From JAGQVA01 sp041391725 (GTDB taxonomy: Bacteria; Bacteroidota; Bacteroidia; J057): a DNA stretch of 64,000 nucleotides. Positions 16,594-24,130 of this stretch are shown here, piece after piece. Both the position numbers and the translations under genes were made by a program. The stretch spans positions 1 through 64,000 of the forward strand of contig JAWKNL010000017.1 of the NCBI GenBank assembly GCA_041391725.1. The letters are read 5' to 3'. Every line of letters begins with the position of its first letter. Within the stretch, counting starts at the first letter, position 1. Below the pieces are notes generated by a model. It did no database searches. It had not been told where the DNA came from and saw nothing but the letters and a program-made list of their open reading frames with translations.

Positions 16594-18306
16594 CTAAAAA
16601 TTTGCAGTGTAAAAGATGTTTCCTCTGGTTTCAGAATAGGGCAGGTAACGGGATTCGATGGGGCTGCGGCTGATATACTGTGCGCTGAGGCCCAATGATT
16701 GTTTTTTGGTAACCTTCATACTGAGCCGGATACTGGCAGAGGTGGAGTTTCCGTCGTTGCGGCTATCGCGCTGGTTGAGGTAATAGCCGGCGGCAAGCCT
16801 GATCCGGAGTTTTTTCTCCAGAAAACCTTTGGTCGCGGTTAGCTGTCCGCCGTATCGGGATGTGTTGGCTAGTTGGGAAAAAAAGTCGGAGTACGTGCCG
16901 CTCCCGCTCATGGAGAAATCCGCTTTCTGGTGGGAATATGAATAAACGACGCCTGTTCCCCGGGTCTCATTGTCGTTGAGGTAACCAAAAATCAGGTTCT
17001 GATCGTCGAAAAGCTGGTAATAGGCGTTGAAATTGAGGTTGTGTCTGTGGGGACGTTTGCCAAAGTTGATATTTACATTTGCATTGATATTGTGCGAAAC
17101 CTGGGTGACCATAAATGAATCATTTACCACCAACCCTTCCCGGTTTCTCGCCTCAATCTGGTAGTTGGAGTAGGAGAGGGAGCCTGACAAATAAGCATTC
17201 GGAGAAAAGGCCACGGTAGCTGAGCCAATCTGCCGGAACCGGTTTTGCTGTTCTCTTGCCTGAAGGTTGTTTCGCTGAATGCCATAGGAGGCGTTAAATC
17301 TGAGTTTGTGTTTGAACATAGACCAGGAGGGACTAATGGTAATATCTTCTACATTCGTCTGGAAAAACCATGCGCCCATAGACTGAAAATCAGGGTCAAT
17401 ACGCTTGTATTTCAGTCGCATATTGAAGGTTTTGGCAAGACGGAATGAAAGCCCTGCTTGTCCTGCTGTCGAAAATTTGCTGGACACCCGTGGCTGGTAA
17501 ACTTTCAGTACAAGGGGTTTCATAAAAAAATCTTCCAGTGCCAGCGTATCAGATCTGGTATTGTGGGTAAATGCACTGACGGCAAAGTCCAGGTCGAAAA
17601 ACACAGATTTACCAAAACTGAGCTTGGAAGTAATTCCGCCCACCGCATTCTCCTGAAGCGGTAGCGTACCCAGCCTGGGATCGGATATTAGTTCCTGATT
17701 TTCATCCCAGCCTTTAAAAAATACCAGATCCACAAAGTTGCGGTGATTGCCGACTCCCAGTTTGGCCGCGTACCCTTTCCGGGTGTAAACTGGTTCGATC
17801 ACAGCCTCTGCCAGCGTGGTATCGGCCACCACCCTCCGCTGAAACCGCCCATAGACAAAACCGAGTCTGAAAATGGAAGGTTCCAATTCGACCCCGCCGC
17901 CGAGAAAAGTGCGGCCGCTGAGGGTAAATGGCGAGAAGCTTACGTTGCGGTAACCTGCGTGAAAAGTAGCCCAGCGGTAGTAAGGGCTTACCCCGATCTG
18001 GTTAAAAGGCTGGCGGAAATAACGTTCCTTCTCGCTTACCATTGCCGAAAAGGGGAAAGTGATACCGTAGAGCGAAACCACCGGATTGCCGGTGATCGCC
18101 CAGGTAAATGGCGCGTAGCGGGGGATTTCCCTCGTAGTATGGTAGCCGTAGGCGCTCAGGGAAAGCGATCCGGTAATCTTGACAGGCTTTTCCGTGCCGA
18201 TATTCTCCATATTCTGAGCATGGACAGCAGCCCATTTACCCGGAAAGAAAAACAGGCAGAAGAGCAGGGCCAGGAGTGGTGTAACGCGGAATCTGGAATC
18301 TTTCAT
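16594..18306 (-). CDS. Predicted outer-membrane beta-barrel protein, function unknown
   Basis: 570 aa with a clear signal peptide ending WAAVHAQ. The mature protein is a succession of amphipathic strands with aromatic girdles and short D/N/G turns (for example YYRWATFHAGYRNVSFSPFT, LGFVYGRFQRRVV, NLNFNAYYQLFDDQ, LGLSAQYISRS). It ends in a terminal aromatic strand, GNIFYTANF, with the final phenylalanine typical of BAM-assembled barrels. It heads the minus-strand operon with the giant surface protein and the Fn3 protein, so it may anchor or export them. That role is inferred from context only. It is divergent from the sigma-factor gene, 78 bp away. Confidence 0.75.
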   Translation of the reverse strand: MKDSRFRVTPLLALLFCLFFFPGKWAAVHAQNMENIGTEKPVKITGSLSLSAYGYHTTREIPRYAPFTWAITGNPVVSLYGITFPFSAMVSEKERYFRQPFNQIGVSPYYRWATFHAGYRNVSFSPFTLSGRTFLGGGVELEPSIFRLGFVYGRFQRRVVADTTLAEAVIEPVYTRKGYAAKLGVGNHRNFVDLVFFKGWDENQELISDPRLGTLPLQENAVGGITSKLSFGKSVFFDLDFAVSAFTHNTRSDTLALEDFFMKPLVLKVYQPRVSSKFSTAGQAGLSFRLAKTFNMRLKYKRIDPDFQSMGAWFFQTNVEDITISPSWSMFKHKLRFNASYGIQRNNLQAREQQNRFRQIGSATVAFSPNAYLSGSLSYSNYQIEARNREGLVVNDSFMVTQVSHNINANVNINFGKRPHRHNLNFNAYYQLFDDQNLIFGYLNDNETRGTGVVYSYSHQKADFSMSGSGTYSDFFSQLANTSRYGGQLTATKGFLEKKLRIRLAAGYYLNQRDSRNDGNSTSASIRLSMKVTKKQSLGLSAQYISRSPIESRYLPYSETRGNIFYTANF

Positions 18307-18384
18307 ACCGACTCAGTCGGATTGACTTCCCGACGATCACCGGAAAATCACCTTAAACCAGAATTTTCTCTATTTTTGTTTACC

Positions 18385-18969
18385 ATGTTTGGAAAAAAAG
18401 ACTCAGCTACTGATCAGGAAATCATGGCGGGCATTCGCGCCGGAGGGGTAACGCGTCAGCGGTATGAGAACCTTTTTTTTCTACGCAACAAAGAAATGGT
18501 TCGCCTCCGTCCCCGTAAATACAGGATTACCGAAGACGATGCCCTGGATGCTTACACAGAGGCATTTCTGGCTGTGGTGGATCATATCGTCTCCGGGCGT
18601 TTTAGGGGAGAAGCCAGTCTCAAAACCTATCTTTCCCGGATTTTTCGCAATAAATGTGTTGATCAACACCGAAAAAATACGACCATACCTACAGACTGGG
18701 CAGAGGAGTTTCCCGAATTGCCTGACCCGTCCCGCGACTTTCTGAAAAAACTCATGGGAGAGGAGAGACTGGAGCGGGTAAGTCAGTTTATGGAACAACT
18801 GGGGCAGCGGTGCAAAGATTTGCTGATGCTGTCGGCGTGGGGGTATAGCCCGGCGGAGATTGCGGAGAAAATGGACTTCAGTACGCCACATAGTGCTTCC
18901 AGCCAGCGGCACAAATGCCTGGCAAAACTGAAGGAAATGATGACAGGAGTGGAGGAATTTGAAGATTAA
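18385..18969 (+). CDS. RNA polymerase sigma-70 family (ECF-type) sigma factor
   Basis: 194 aa from the ATG at 18385. The frame is open for ~640 bp further upstream, but that part only shadows the opposite-strand barrel gene. Region 2 is at ~30-95 (ALDAYTEAFLAVVDHIVSGR, GEASLKTYLSRIFRNKCVDQ). Region 4 is at ~130-185, with LSAWGYSPAEIAEKMDFSTPHSASS as the recognition helix region. The next gene is a membrane TPR protein of the kind that pairs with such sigma factors, and it is broken here, so this regulator may be unregulated or decaying. A paralogous pair lies at 27678-29186. The start is preceded by TATTTTTG (18371-18378), close to the Bacteroidota -7 element, so the message may have almost no leader. 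Confidence 0.88.
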   Translation: MFGKKDSATDQEIMAGIRAGGVTRQRYENLFFLRNKEMVRLRPRKYRITEDDALDAYTEAFLAVVDHIVSGRFRGEASLKTYLSRIFRNKCVDQHRKNTTIPTDWAEEFPELPDPSRDFLKKLMGEERLERVSQFMEQLGQRCKDLLMLSAWGYSPAEIAEKMDFSTPHSASSQRHKCLAKLKEMMTGVEEFED

Positions 18970-18993
18970 TGTTACGTTGCTTAACCCAAAATT

Positions 18994-19762
18994 ATGGCTG
19001 GTGAGGATATATTTACCCTGATCGAAACCTACCTCAACAATCGTATGAGTGAGGAGGAAATGCAGGCTTTTGAGCGAAGGTGCGAGACTGACCCCGCATT
19101 TGCCTGCGAGGTAAAGGCCCATACTCGGGCCGAATACGCGGCCCGCAGTTATGCCCGAAGCCAGCGCAGCGCAGAACTCAAAAAACCTGTATAGAGAATC
19201 AGAAACCAGTGATTCGGTTGTCCGCCGTTTTCCTTCGGCGATATGGTATAGTGTGGCCGCAGCGGTAGTTGTATTGTTGTTTGGCCTTGTCTGGCTGTTC
19301 AGGCCAGGGGCATCGTCAGAGGAACTGTTCGCCGAAAATATCGGCGAGATTGATCCCTTCACCGGATACCGGTCAGGGAAGCAGAAACTCCGGCCATACT
19401 CGAAGCCGCTGCGGAGGCATTTAACAGCCGTAATTACGAAGCAGCCATTCCCCTGTTTGAGGCCGCCCTTGCCGACAGTCAGCTGACCGGGAATTGCCCA
19501 GGTAAACCTTTACCTCGGACTGAGCCATACCTTGCTGGCCGGAGGCACTGATGCCAGCCGCCATGTTGACGCCGCCATCGCAGCTTACGACCAGTGCCTC
19601 CCGGCAGCGCCTACGGACAAAAGGCCTTGTGGTATAAGGCTCTGACCCATATCAGAGCCGGACAGAAAGAAGAAGCTAAAAAAGCCCTCGAAGCTGTGGT
19701 GGCTTATCCTGGACACTACCGGAAGGAGGCTGCGGAGCGAGTTGTTGGGGGAGTAGGGGGAT
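18994..19762 (+). pseudogene. Broken membrane TPR / anti-sigma-like gene
   Basis: Reading across three changes of frame gives one protein family. The cytoplasmic N-terminus (IFTLIETYLNNRMSEEEMQA) is in one frame and the membrane segment (WYSVAAAVVVLLFGLVWLF) in the next. A TPR-like part (ILEAAAEAFNSRNYEAAIPL) follows, and the C-terminus is GQKALWYKALTHIRAGQKEE. The order matches the intact paralogue at 27678-28484. Frames change near 19185 (in an A-run), 19370, 19490 and 19597; the last, compared with the copy at 22277-22459, is a one-base loss. It begins 24 bp after the sigma-factor gene. Several independent indels make decay more likely than sequencing error here. Confidence 0.8.
19580..19762 (+). 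repeat. 183-bp direct repeat, copy 1 (3' end of broken TPR gene)
   Basis: This is nearly identical to 22277-22459, differing by about ten substitutions and two compensating one-base indels. It starts at GCAGCTTACGACCA and ends just after the TAG of the TPR gene. Here it is preceded by the rest of the TPR gene, so this is probably the original location, although this copy has lost its reading frame. Confidence 0.9.
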
Positions 19763-19827
19763 AGGCGGTTGCGGATAAAACGTATTTTCAATATCAGTCA
19801 AAAAATATTCCCTAAAGGATCATATTT

Positions 19828-20377
19828 ATGAAAATCTTGGTGTATTCTCTTCAGATTTTCTTTTAAGCTTTTTATTTGGCTTTTTCGCTTGTGCTAGTTC
19901 TGAAAAAATGGTCAAAAACAAGAGGTATCAACAGAGGAAAAGATACAAGATAGAACTCTTATTAAAGCTGGACATGAAATGAAAGAATCCAACTATTCTT
20001 TCATTCTTGCAAAAGTTATAAAGGAATTCACGGTCAATCAAAAATCCAGTGACGAGGATATTGAAGCCTGCATACCACAAACGGAAGATGAATATTTATT
20101 TTTTTATTCCTATACTGATCCGGATTCTTCTACACAAAAAGCTTTTGCAGCTTTAAATAAAGCTATCGGAAAGGGAGCAGTGGAATTAATAATGAATTTT
20201 TTCCCGAAATACTTAAAACTTTCAGCATTTGTAGATGGTGAATATGCTGAAAGTTATTTTGAAGATGTGGATTTTGCTATAGGGAAAAACCCCCATGTCT
20301 TCTGTGAGTTGTTTTCCTCAGAAGATTCAACTAAAATGATTAGGCTTAAAGAGTTTTATTTGGACTACTGCAATTAG
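19828..20377 (+). CDS. Small (formerly lipo-?)protein of unknown function, 5' end probably frameshifted
   Basis: The clean frame is 19979-20377 (132 aa, MKESNYSFILAKVIKEF...), acidic and rich in Phe/Tyr, with no family I recognise. Just upstream (19828-19915) a different frame encodes a lipoprotein-type leader, FLLSFLFGFFACASSEK, ending in a lipobox-like A-C-A-S-S. The short A-run after SSEK would allow a one-base slip into the frame that reads QEVSTEEKIQDR and then the 132-aa body. The gene was therefore probably a lipoprotein of ~170 aa that has been frameshifted. It lies in the debris-rich stretch and is AT-rich compared with the core genes. Confidence 0.5.
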
Positions 20378-20425
20378 TATAACACATCAATGGCTTTTAA
20401 ATCATATTCTATCGAAGAATAAACC

Positions 20426-21520
20426 ATGAAGCTAATCGTCTTTCTCAGCCTTTTTCTGATAAGTTTGGGGATTCCCTTTCCGAAAACTAAACCAGGAGAA
20501 AATGAACCTGAAATATTCCTGTTTCCGGTAAGCTTTGCCGGTAAAACCGGATATATAGATAGCACTGGGAACTTGCATATAGATTATATTTTTGATGCCG
20601 GTAAAAATTTTTCGGAAGGAAAGGCTGCGGTGAAAATGGGCGGGAAATGGGGTTTTATTGATACTTCAGGGAAAATAGTGATTGCACTTCAATATGACTT
20701 TGCCGCAGATTTCCATGCTGGACAGGCTTTGGTAGGGATAAACGACCGGTATGGCTTTATTGATAAAAATGGAACAGCGCTGACCGGAATGGATTTTGAT
20801 TACGGTAGTTATTTTTCGACTGGCTTTGCCCTTGTAAGGATAAATGGGAGGTATAATTATATTGATACGTTAGGAAACTTCTTGTTTCCAGATATAATTC
20901 AATATGGCGAAGATTTCCGATGTGGACTTGCCTATATACAGGAAATAAACTCACATGGATACATTGACAGGACTGGGAATGTGGTAATTAAACTGGAACC
21001 AGGCTTATATGGAAGCAGTTTTGGTGATTCAATGGCGGTAGTATCCAATGAAGAGGGTTTGTTTGGTTATATTGGAATGGACGGAAAAATCCGGATTCCA
21101 ATTCAATACCTTGGTGCAAATAGTTTTTTCGATGGCCTTGCTGGCGTTTTGGCAGGCAAAAAATGGGGGTTTATCGACAAACAGGGTATCATGGCTATTT
21201 CGCCCCAATTTGATGATATCTGGTTTTTCCATTCGAATGTTTGCTGGGTAATGAAGAATGGAAAATGGGGATTAATCGGTAAAAATGGAGAATATCTGAT
21301 TGATTCCTTGTTTGACGGCGTCTCTCCGGTTTTTGAGGAGGGATGGTGTTGTGTCAGAATGGGTAATTTATATCACATAGTAAATACCCGAGGGGAATAC
21401 CTGATCAAAGACTTAGAGGAACCTGCATCATTTTTTCACGGTCTTGCCTCCTGTCGGAAGAATGGCTCTTCATTTTATATTGATAGTAATGGAACGGTTG
21501 TTTTCGAAATGAGGGATTAA
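20426..21520 (+). CDS. WG-repeat protein, probably exported
   Basis: 364 aa with an N-terminal signal (MKLIVFLSLFLISLGIPFP). The remainder is about ten WG-type repeats of ~30 residues, each with a K-W/Y-G-F-I-D core (GKWGFIDTSGKIVI, DRYGFIDKNGTAL, KKWGFIDKQGIMAI, GKWGLIGKNGEYLI). WG repeats form beta-rich modules of unknown ligand and are common in Bacteroidota surface or periplasmic proteins. No enzymatic domain accompanies them. It stands alone between gene fragments and is AT-richer than the core genes, which fits acquisition with the accessory segment. Confidence 0.85.
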   Translation: MKLIVFLSLFLISLGIPFPKTKPGENEPEIFLFPVSFAGKTGYIDSTGNLHIDYIFDAGKNFSEGKAAVKMGGKWGFIDTSGKIVIALQYDFAADFHAGQALVGINDRYGFIDKNGTALTGMDFDYGSYFSTGFALVRINGRYNYIDTLGNFLFPDIIQYGEDFRCGLAYIQEINSHGYIDRTGNVVIKLEPGLYGSSFGDSMAVVSNEEGLFGYIGMDGKIRIPIQYLGANSFFDGLAGVLAGKKWGFIDKQGIMAISPQFDDIWFFHSNVCWVMKNGKWGLIGKNGEYLIDSLFDGVSPVFEEGWCCVRMGNLYHIVNTRGEYLIKDLEEPASFFHGLASCRKNGSSFYIDSNGTVVFEMRD

Positions 21521-21691
21521 AAAGGAAAATTACCACCCTGGGCATTTCAGAAAGGAATCCGTAGAGCCGTTGCAGAAGGAGATAGCGTTTCCGGAAAAAA
21601 GTTTGCCAGGCTTGCCACTAGCAAACCATATTTGATTTTCATAACTTTATGGTATGAAAGTCAAGACAGAATGGTCGGTTTCCGCCTTTAA
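21521..21691 (+). pseudogene. Gene fragment without start codon
   Basis: Immediately after the WG gene's stop the same frame stays open for 56 codons (KGKLPPWAFQKGIRRAVAEG...MVGFRL) but has no start codon or ribosome-binding site in its expected place. The LPPWAFQKGIRRAVAEGD segment has the look of a short antitoxin-type C-terminus, but I cannot name it. I treat it as debris. Confidence 0.3.
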
Positions 21692-21764
21692 AGATGGTCA
21701 GCTACGCAATTATATTCATCTGATTATCCCTGAAGCACTGAAAATTCAGCCTTCAAAAGACTGA
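21654..21764 (+). CDS. Tiny ORF of unknown significance
   Basis: 36 codons from an ATG at 21654 (MKVKTEWSVSAFKDGQLRNY), ending at a TGA. The codon usage is not obviously biased and no strong Shine-Dalgarno is visible. It overlaps the preceding fragment in another frame and could be the 5' stub of a lost gene. Confidence 0.25.
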   Translation: MKVKTEWSVSAFKDGQLRNYIHLIIPEALKIQPSKD

Positions 21765-21776
21765 CTGGCACAACGC

Positions 21777-21899
21777 CTAAAGCCATTCGATTCTGTTTGC
21801 AGCATGGATTTCTGCCATTGCCCAAGTCAGGAAATCCGGCCCATATGAAAAATAATGCTGAGGTACTTCTTCGGGTCTTTTTGTATAAATTGTTACCAT
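21777..21899 (-). pseudogene. Gene remnant sharing a segment with 22599-22850
   Basis: A 40-codon minus-strand frame from an ATG at 21899 (MVTIYTKRPEEVPQHYFSYG...) to the stop at 21777. The DNA for TKRPEEVP (positions ~21861-21889) is repeated almost exactly at ~22670-22698, where it sits in another open minus-strand fragment (LLYAKRPEEVPGKVYL). Two truncated relatives of one unidentified gene thus flank the toxin gene. Confidence 0.35.
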
Positions 21900-21942
21900 T
21901 TTGGGAACAATCTTCCTATATTGCCGTACCAAATAACAGTTG

Positions 21943-22212
21943 ATGCGAGTCATTGCAAAAAAGGCATTACGAAATTTCTGGATAAAACATGCTGATTCAC
22001 AGGCGCAATTAGAGGCCTGGTTTAATGAAGCATTGAAAGCGGATTGGAAAACACCCAATGATATAAAGCGGGAATACCCATCAGCGAGTTTTATTCAGGG
22101 TAATAGAGTGATATTTAATATTAAGGGGAACCACTACAGGTTAATTGTAAAGATAAGTTATGATTATGGAATGGTTTGGATTCGTTTTGTTGGTACTCCA
22201 CAAAGAATATGA
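21943..22212 (+). CDS. higB: HigB-family mRNA interferase toxin
   Basis: 89 aa from the ATG at 21943; a TTG three bases upstream is less likely. The sequence matches the HigB/RelE-like toxin layout: RVIAKKALRNFWIKHADSQA, LEAWFNEALKADWKTPNDIK, ASFIQGNRVIFNIKGNHYRL and VKISYDYGMVWIRFVGT. Such toxins cleave mRNA on the ribosome and are neutralised by a downstream HigA. Here the downstream antitoxin is truncated after ~14 codons and fused to an unrelated gene piece (22250-22453), so the toxin is an orphan or may be inactive or silenced. A 14-codon ORF (22209-22251) overlaps both neighbours by ATGA and could couple translation. Confidence 0.85.
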   Translation: MRVIAKKALRNFWIKHADSQAQLEAWFNEALKADWKTPNDIKREYPSASFIQGNRVIFNIKGNHYRLIVKISYDYGMVWIRFVGTPQRI

Positions 22213-22249
22213 TGGAATTGACCCCACAACAATTTAATCACTTACCAGA

Positions 22250-22453
22250 ATGAATATTAAACTCATAAAAACAGAAGCAGCTTACGACCAGGTACCTCCC
22301 GGCAGCGCCTACGGGCAAAAGGCCTTGTGGTATAAGGCCCTTACCCATATCAGAGCCGGACAGAAAGAAGAAGCTAAAAAAGCCCTCGAAGCTGTGGTGG
22401 CTTATCCGGGGCATTACCGGAAGGAGGCTGCGGAGCGGTTGTTGGGGGAGTAG
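22250..22453 (+). CDS. Chimeric ORF: higA-like start fused to TPR-protein C-terminus
   Basis: 67 aa. The first residues, MNIKLIKTEAAYDQ, look like the N-terminus of HigA antitoxins (typically M-N/E-I-K-P-I-x-T-E-x-D-Y). The rest (VPPGSAYGQKALWYKALTHI...) is the C-terminal TPR piece of the broken gene at 18994-19762. The join lies at GCAGCTTACGACCA, present in both copies of the 183-bp repeat. No HTH region remains, so antitoxin function is not expected unless the N-terminal peptide suffices. The frame is intact and follows higB with ATGA-type overlap, so it may still be translated. Confidence 0.7.
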   Translation: MNIKLIKTEAAYDQVPPGSAYGQKALWYKALTHIRAGQKEEAKKALEAVVAYPGHYRKEAAERLLGE

Positions 22454-22459
22454 GGGGAT
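22277..22459 (+). repeat. 183-bp direct repeat, copy 2 (inside chimeric ORF)
   Basis: Second copy of 19580-19762. It keeps the reading frame (AAYDQVPPGSAYG...RLLGE-stop) that copy 1 has lost. The homology begins at the 14-bp GCAGCTTACGACCA shared with the higA-like start and ends just after the stop codon, where the flanks diverge. Confidence 0.9.
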
Positions 22460-22493
22460 GCAGGGTTTCCATCAATGAGTGGACATATAAAAT

Positions 22494-22522
22494 AACCACG
22501 AATGACGCGAATGAGCACGAAT
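22494..22522 (+). repeat. CACGAAT-type short tandem-like repeat
   Basis: The stretch AACCACGAAT-GACGCGAAT-GAGCACGAAT holds three near-copies of a CACGAAT/GCGAAT unit followed by eight Ts. Similar 'ACCACGAATnACACGAAT' elements occur dispersed in many bacterial genomes. The stretch 22454-22890 otherwise holds only the minus-strand gene fragment listed below. Confidence 0.5.
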
Positions 22523-22598
22523 TTTTTTTGCTGCGATATTTTCGCAAATCGTTTCCGTTGAGTCTGTTCACCAAACTGCATTCCAGCCTGAAAATTCC

Positions 22599-22850
22599 TA
22601 CTGAAATTCTGGTACAGGATTACTAAGTGGAGTCTGTTCAGAATCTGTTAAATAAACTTTGCCAGGTACTTCTTCGGGTCTTTTTGCATAAAGCAGGATT
22701 TTCGTAGCCTCTACGGACTTTATGAAGTAGGGATTTCGAAGGCTTGGATAATGGATAAAATCTATTATCCGACCAAAATCTCCGGTAATGGAACAGGCAA
22801 TGATTTCATAGTCTAAATATACGAAAAGATGGCGAAAAGTTAACCCCCTG
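22599..22850 (-). pseudogene. Start-less gene fragment
   Basis: A minus-strand frame is open for more than 80 codons and ends at a TAG at 22599. It reads HLFVYLDYEIIACSITGDFG, then RIIDFIHYPSLRNPYFIKSV, then LLYAKRPEEVPGKVYL, with no start codon. The residue pattern is protein-like (hydrophobic strand, then charged linker), and the RPEEVP segment recurs at 21777-21899. I do not recognise the family. Confidence 0.35.
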
Positions 22851-22890
22851 AGGCTGCTTTAAGCTGAACCGTTTTCAAAATTTTCCTGTC

Positions 22891-22898
22891 TATATTTG
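22891..22898 (+). promoter_or_regulatory. Putative Bacteroidota -7 element upstream of pectate lyase
   Basis: TATATTTG matches the Bacteroidota -7 consensus TAnnTTTG exactly and lies 31 bp before the ATG at 22930. No good TTTG is found 19-21 bp upstream; GTTTTC is the nearest. Only half of the promoter is therefore convincing. Confidence 0.4.
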
Positions 22899-22929
22899 TA
22901 TCCCGTTGTTTTCACCTAAATCCCATCCC

Positions 22930-24039
22930 ATGAAATCTCTTTTCCTTACCTCCCTGATTGCTTTTCTCTCATTTTCTACCCTCCAGGCCCAGGAGGGCGG
23001 TCCCGGAGACTCCTACCTCAACATGTCCTGGCGCGAGGTGGCTACCGGAATGCATTCCGAATGGTATGGATCCGAAGCCGCAAAAAGAGTCGCAGAAAAT
23101 GTACTTCTTTCCCAAAGAGATGCCGGCGGGTGGGCGAAAAATGAACCCTTACACCACAGTTTTTCCGAAGCAGAAAAGGCTGCATTTCTCAATAGTAAAT
23201 CCGAACCCGGTGCCACCATCGATAATGGCGCGACAACCACAGAGATGAAATTTCTTGCCAGAGTGTATGCCCACATTCAGGATGAGCGCTACCGGGAGGC
23301 CTTTGAAAAGGGGCTGAACTATATTTTTGAAGCACAATATGAAAACGGTGGCTGGCCGCAGTTTTTTCCTTTCCGCCAGGGTAAAACCAATGCCTACTCT
23401 GCCCATATTACCTACAATGACGATGCCATGGTGAATGTCATGCGACTGCTGAAAGATATATATTCAGAAAATGAAACGTATGCCGCCCTTGCAATTGACA
23501 GCGAAACAAAAGCAAAGGCAAAAGAAGCATTTGACCGGGGCATAAATTGTATTCTGAAGACTCAGATTGTGGTAGATGGAAAACGTACCGTCTGGTGCGC
23601 TCAGCACGATGAAAATACATTCGCCCCTGCGAAAGCCCGCAAGTATGAACTCGAATCCTTCAGCGGCGCTGAGTCGGTGAGTATCGTCCTGCTGTTGATG
23701 AGTATAGACCCCACACCAGAGGTTATAGCCGCTGTCAGGGGAGCGGTAGCGTGGTTTGAGCAGCACAAAATTGAGGGAATAAAACTGGAAAGAGAAACAG
23801 ACAGCGAAGGCCGGCGGAATCTGATTGTCGTAGAAGATCAGAATGCCTCACCCTTGTGGGGAAGGTTTTACGACCTGGAAACCGGAAAACCCTATTTCTG
23901 CGACCGGGACGGAATCAAAAAAAATACACTGGCAGAAATCGGATATGAGCGCCGCAATGGTTACGCCTGGTACACAGAAAAGCCCGCAACTCTTCTGAAA
24001 AAATACCCGGACTGGGAAAAAAAACTCAGCAAAAAGTAG
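22930..24039 (+). CDS. pelA: Secreted pectate lyase, PL10 (PelA) type
   Basis: 369 aa from the ATG at 22930, which directly precedes the signal peptide (MKSLFLTSLIAFLSFSTLQA); an upstream TTG at 22906 is not needed. PL10 enzymes cleave polygalacturonate by beta-elimination in the periplasm or outside the cell. Family features seen: the (alpha/alpha) toroid repeats with GGWAKNEPLHH, GATIDNGATTTEMKFLARVY, GGWPQFFPF and NDDAMVNVMRLL, the conserved WCAQHDENT, and ESFSGAESVSIVLLLMS with the YDLETGKPYFCDRDG/RRNGYAWY C-terminal block. It is a single gene in the accessory region, without SusC/SusD neighbours. Confidence 0.9.
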   Translation: MKSLFLTSLIAFLSFSTLQAQEGGPGDSYLNMSWREVATGMHSEWYGSEAAKRVAENVLLSQRDAGGWAKNEPLHHSFSEAEKAAFLNSKSEPGATIDNGATTTEMKFLARVYAHIQDERYREAFEKGLNYIFEAQYENGGWPQFFPFRQGKTNAYSAHITYNDDAMVNVMRLLKDIYSENETYAALAIDSETKAKAKEAFDRGINCILKTQIVVDGKRTVWCAQHDENTFAPAKARKYELESFSGAESVSIVLLLMSIDPTPEVIAAVRGAVAWFEQHKIEGIKLERETDSEGRRNLIVVEDQNASPLWGRFYDLETGKPYFCDRDGIKKNTLAEIGYERRNGYAWYTEKPATLLKKYPDWEKKLSKK

Positions 24040-24061
24040 GGAGTTAGAGAAGTAAAATCTT

Positions 24062-24090
24062 GCAATTTGAAAGTTTGGGTTTCAGATTGC
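24062..24090 (+). terminator. Hairpin after the pectate lyase gene
   Basis: Arms GCAATTTGAAA (24062-24072) and TTTCAGATTGC (24080-24090) pair over 11 bp with one G-T wobble, with a 7-nt loop, and are followed by AATATTTTT. It sits 22 bp after the lyase stop codon. Confidence 0.5.
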
Positions 24091-24113
24091 AATATTTTTG
24101 CTATATTTCCTGT

Positions 24114-24130
24114 AATTCGAAAGTCGAATT
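24114..24130. promoter_or_regulatory. Perfect 7-bp palindrome just before the DUF4143 gene
   Basis: AATTCGA-AAG-TCGAATT ends 10 bp before the ATG at 24141 and follows TATATTTC (24102-24109), a near -7 element. It could be an operator or an mRNA hairpin covering the ribosome-binding region. Confidence 0.4.

Noticed and set aside
17743..18384. Long upstream extension of the sigma-factor frame (408 aa in total).
   Set aside because: It lies wholly over the opposite-strand beta-barrel gene, is not sigma-like, and the real ATG at 18385 starts the conserved sequence.
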